A stretch of 7,434 bases of DNA, taken from assembly GCA_013041835.1 (NCBI GenBank), contig JABDRH010000205.1, positions 1-7,434 of the forward strand, written 5' to 3'. This stretch comes from Desulfatitalea sp. (GTDB lineage Bacteria > Desulfobacterota > Desulfobacteria > Desulfobacterales > Desulfosarcinaceae). The translations under genes were made by a program, and so were the position numbers. Position 1 is the stretch's first letter. Each line of letters begins with the position of its first letter. The notes beneath the pieces were generated by a model. The model was not told the origin of the DNA, did no database searches, and worked only from the letters and a program-made list of their open reading frames with translations. Below are positions 5,012 through 7,434 of the stretch, piece after piece.

Positions 5012-7228
5012 TTGTCGACGCAATCCGAAAGCAGCGATAGCGCATCCGTCACCTTGTCCGGCCAAGTGGCAAGCGTGAACTTCAGCGATGACCAAAGCGG
5101 TTTCACCATCGCCCGCATCGACGTAAACGACCTTGAGCAGCCGGTCACCGTCGTCGGTGAATTAATGGCGCCGGTGGTGGGAACCCTGCTGAACGTACAC
5201 GGCCATTGGGTTCAACACCCACGCTACGGACGCCAATTCCGAGTAGAACGCTTTGAATCCCGCGTACCAACGACACGTGAAGGCATTGAAAAGTACCTCG
5301 GCTCGGGCAGCATTGAAGGACTGGGGCCGATCGTGGCGTCTCGCATCGTGGAACATTTTGGCGATCAGACGCTGGATATCCTCAATACCCAATTCCATCG
5401 GCTTCGCGAAGTCAATGGTATCGGCAAAAAACGCTGGAAACAGATCCGGCGTTCATGGAATGCCCAAAAGCAAGTTCGTGATGCAATGCTCTTTCTGCAA
5501 AGCCATGGGCTCGGTGCCGCCCAAGCAACCAAGATCATAGGGCAATATGGCCAAAGCGCCATGACATTGGTGCAGCACAACCCCTATCGGCTGGCCGGGG
5601 AGATCGAAGGCATCGGTTTTCTGACTGCGGATCGGATCGCGTCACGGCTGGGATTTGATAGCCATTCGCCCTTGCGGATTCAATCCGGGATTCTCCACGT
5701 GCTCGACCAGATGACCGGCAACGGTCATGTGTACGTTCCCCATGATTTGCTCGTCGAAAAAGCCGGTGAAGCGCTGGGCACCAAACCGGAACCGCTCATC
5801 GCGGGGCTGGAACATCTTCATACCGAACGGCAGATCGTCATTGAACCGATGATGGGTGAAGCAACCGGCACGCAGGATCGCCGCCAACAAGCCGTCTACC
5901 CTTCCCTGTTCCACTATTGCGAGGTATTCATTGCCCGCCGGCTGCGTTTTCTTGCCGGTGTGGCTTCCTTGTGGCATGAAGCGGATGCCCAGCAGGCCAT
6001 GGCATGGGTTCAACGGCGAATGGACCTGGAACTGGCGCCCAAACAGCGCCAGGCGGTGGCCATGGCGCTAAACCATAAACTGTTGGTGATCACAGGAGGC
6101 CCCGGTACGGGAAAAACCACCATTGTGCGGGCCATTACCCTGCTGTACCAGCAACGTCAGGCCGCCATGCGTCTTGCGGCGCCCACGGGCCGTGCGGCGA
6201 AACGATTAAGCGAAGCGACCGGCCGGCCGGCCAAAACCATCCACCGCCTGCTGGAATTCAGCCCAACCGAAGGTGGATTTCAACGCAATGATACCAGGCC
6301 CTTGAATGCGCAACTGGTGATCGTGGACGAAGCCTCCATGATCGATGTGGTGTTGATGCATCACCTGCTCAAAGCCCTGCCCTCAGATGCGGCCTTGATC
6401 CTGGTGGGGGATGCCAATCAACTGCCATCGGTCGGTCCCGGCAATGTGCTCAGAGACATCATTTCTTCCCAAACCGTTCCAGTAGTCATTCTGGATCAAA
6501 TTTTCCGTCAGGCCCGCGCCAGCCGAATCGTTGTCAATGCCCATCGCATCAATGCGGGCCATATGCCCCAGGTGGCAGAAGATCAGACGATTGCCGACAA
6601 CGATTTCTTCTTCATCGAGCAAGCGGATGCGGAAAAAAGCTTGAACATCATTCTCGCTTTGACATCCGAGCGCATCCCCCGTCGTTTCGGGCTGGATTCG
6701 GTGGACGGCATTCAGGTGCTCACGCCAATGCACCGCGGCATCCTGGGCGCCGTGAACCTGAACCGAGCGCTGCAGGATCGGTTAAACCCCCAGCAAGTCT
6801 ACGTCATGCGCGGCGAACACCGCTTTGCGCTCGAAGACAAGGTGATGCAAATCCGCAACAATTACGAGAAAGAGGTCTTCAACGGCGACATCGGTCGCAT
6901 CACCGAAATTGATGCCAAGGCACGCAAGCTTTGGATCCGTTTCGATGAACGCCGAATCGCGTATGATTATAGCGAACTGGATGAATTAACCCTGGCTTAC
7001 GCCGTTTCGGTGCATAAGGCTCAGGGTTCGGAATTTCCGGCCGTGGTCATTCCTGTAACGACGCAACACTACGTGCTGCTGCAACGCAACCTGTTCTATA
7101 CCGCCGTCACCAGGGCCAGACGCCTGGTGGTGTTGGTGGGCACCCGGCGTGCCATGGCCATCGCCGTCAACAACAACATGGCCGGGCAACGCTACACCCT
7201 GCTGGATCGACGGTTGGCCCAGATGTAA
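5012..7228 (+). CDS. recD2: RecD2-type ATP-dependent DNA helicase (SF1B)
   Basis: A 738-residue superfamily 1B helicase, expected to unwind DNA 5'-to-3' in repair and recombination. Length is in the usual RecD2 range (about 720-850) and far longer than RecBCD-type RecD. The N-terminal OB-like domain (about 12-85) is followed by helix-hairpin-helix repeats (IEGLGPIVASRIVEHFG near 101-117, VNGIGKKRWKQI near 134-145, IEGIGFLTADRIASRLG near 198-214), the part that separates RecD2 from RecD. Helicase motifs are complete: Walker A GGPGTGKTT (362-370, Lys368), motif Ia APTGRAAKR (390-398), Walker B VIVDEAS (436-442), motif III GDANQLPSVGPG (466-477), motif IV DQIFRQ (495-500), motif V VHKAQGSEFP (667-676) and motif VI YTAVTRARR (696-704). 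The start is TTG at 5012, the only usual start codon after the in-frame stop at 4937; AAAGG lies 12 nt upstream, a weak, distant site. No recB or recC is nearby, consistent with a stand-alone RecD2. Confidence 0.95.
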   Translation: MSTQSESSDSASVTLSGQVASVNFSDDQSGFTIARIDVNDLEQPVTVVGELMAPVVGTLLNVHGHWVQHPRYGRQFRVERFESRVPTTREGIEKYLGSGSIEGLGPIVASRIVEHFGDQTLDILNTQFHRLREVNGIGKKRWKQIRRSWNAQKQVRDAMLFLQSHGLGAAQATKIIGQYGQSAMTLVQHNPYRLAGEIEGIGFLTADRIASRLGFDSHSPLRIQSGILHVLDQMTGNGHVYVPHDLLVEKAGEALGTKPEPLIAGLEHLHTERQIVIEPMMGEATGTQDRRQQAVYPSLFHYCEVFIARRLRFLAGVASLWHEADAQQAMAWVQRRMDLELAPKQRQAVAMALNHKLLVITGGPGTGKTTIVRAITLLYQQRQAAMRLAAPTGRAAKRLSEATGRPAKTIHRLLEFSPTEGGFQRNDTRPLNAQLVIVDEASMIDVVLMHHLLKALPSDAALILVGDANQLPSVGPGNVLRDIISSQTVPVVILDQIFRQARASRIVVNAHRINAGHMPQVAEDQTIADNDFFFIEQADAEKSLNIILALTSERIPRRFGLDSVDGIQVLTPMHRGILGAVNLNRALQDRLNPQQVYVMRGEHRFALEDKVMQIRNNYEKEVFNGDIGRITEIDAKARKLWIRFDERRIAYDYSELDELTLAYAVSVHKAQGSEFPAVVIPVTTQHYVLLQRNLFYTAVTRARRLVVLVGTRRAMAIAVNNNMAGQRYTLLDRRLAQM

Positions 7229-7245
7229 ATGAGACCGATCTTGGC

Positions 7246-7275
7246 TGGACAAGGCTTGAACCGCCCTGCTATAAA
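7246..7275 (+). promoter_or_regulatory. Possible sigma-70 promoter of purB
   Basis: TGGACA (7246-7251) and TATAAA (7270-7275) each match the consensus hexamers at 5 of 6 positions, with an 18-bp spacer. Transcription would start about 35 nt before the purB ATG. I see no terminator hairpin between recD2 and purB, so read-through from recD2 is also possible. Confidence 0.4.
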
Positions 7276-7316
7276 CCTTTCAACGCAATTTCATATGCTT
7301 AAAAAAAGGCCGCAAC

Positions 7317-7434
7317 ATGATTCTATCTCCTCTGGAAGCTATTTCACCGGTGGACGGCCGCTATAGCCGCACCACCCGACCCCTGGCCGACTTTTTCTCC
7401 GAAAGTGCCCTGATCAGATACAGGGTGCGGGTAG
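7317..7434 (+). CDS. purB: Adenylosuccinate lyase, N-terminal fragment (runs off the right edge)
   Basis: Thirty-nine codons are visible before the edge. The sequence MILSPLEAISPVDGRYSR closely follows the N-terminus of bacterial PurB of the Escherichia coli type, including SPVDGRY (10-16), whose Arg-Tyr pair contacts the substrate phosphate, and the FFSESALIRYRVRV stretch (26-39) that matches the family FSEYGLIRYRV block. PurB removes fumarate from SAICAR and from adenylosuccinate in purine synthesis. AAAGG (7305-7309) lies 7 nt before the ATG, a good ribosome site. An ATG at 7295 is out of frame. The full gene is normally about 430-475 codons, so under a tenth is seen, but the N-terminal motif is distinctive. 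It sits 88 bp after recD2 on the same strand. Confidence 0.92.
   Translation, partial: MILSPLEAISPVDGRYSRTTRPLADFFSESALIRYRVRV

Overview
The window looks like an ordinary chromosomal segment of a motile Gram-negative bacterium with mid-range GC and non-coding gaps that are clearly more AT-rich than the genes. A radical-SAM gene of the AmmeMemoRadiSam type, a chemoreceptor behind a flagellar-type sigma-28 promoter and a stand-alone RecD2 helicase would fit a sulfate-reducer-like deltaproteobacterium (Desulfobacterota). That placement is inference from gene content and protein style only; there is no rRNA or other strong marker here.

Layout. Bases 1-366 (minus) hold the first 122 codons of a radical SAM enzyme, AmrS. 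A 356-bp gap (367-722) follows; it contains an operator-like palindrome between two TTGACA boxes, a 124-bp MITE-like element with 25-bp terminal inverted repeats and a 6-bp flanking duplication, and a small hairpin covering a Shine-Dalgarno site. Bases 723-1988 (plus) encode a 12-helix MFS transporter. It converges on an orphan SAM-dependent methyltransferase at 2126-2929 (minus), and a very long palindrome, probably a bidirectional terminator, lies between them. The divergent gap 2930-3301 carries a possible sigma-70 promoter for the methyltransferase and a good sigma-28 promoter for the gene to its right. Bases 3302-4909 (plus) encode a methyl-accepting chemotaxis protein, followed by a branched terminator hairpin. 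Bases 5012-7228 (plus) encode a RecD2-type DNA helicase from a TTG start. From 7317 to the right edge lies the start of purB (adenylosuccinate lyase).

The genes do not form one pathway. They are single-gene or two-gene transcription units from unrelated processes: an uncharacterised radical SAM system, solute transport, methyl transfer, chemotaxis, DNA repair and purine synthesis. Only recD2 and purB could plausibly share a transcript. I found no evidence for a new multi-gene system. The most interesting signals are non-coding: the MITE-like insertion separating a promoter/operator region from the MFS gene, the 68-bp near-perfect palindrome at 2014-2081, the sigma-28 promoter of the chemoreceptor, and a terminator-like hairpin that almost touches the recD2 start codon.
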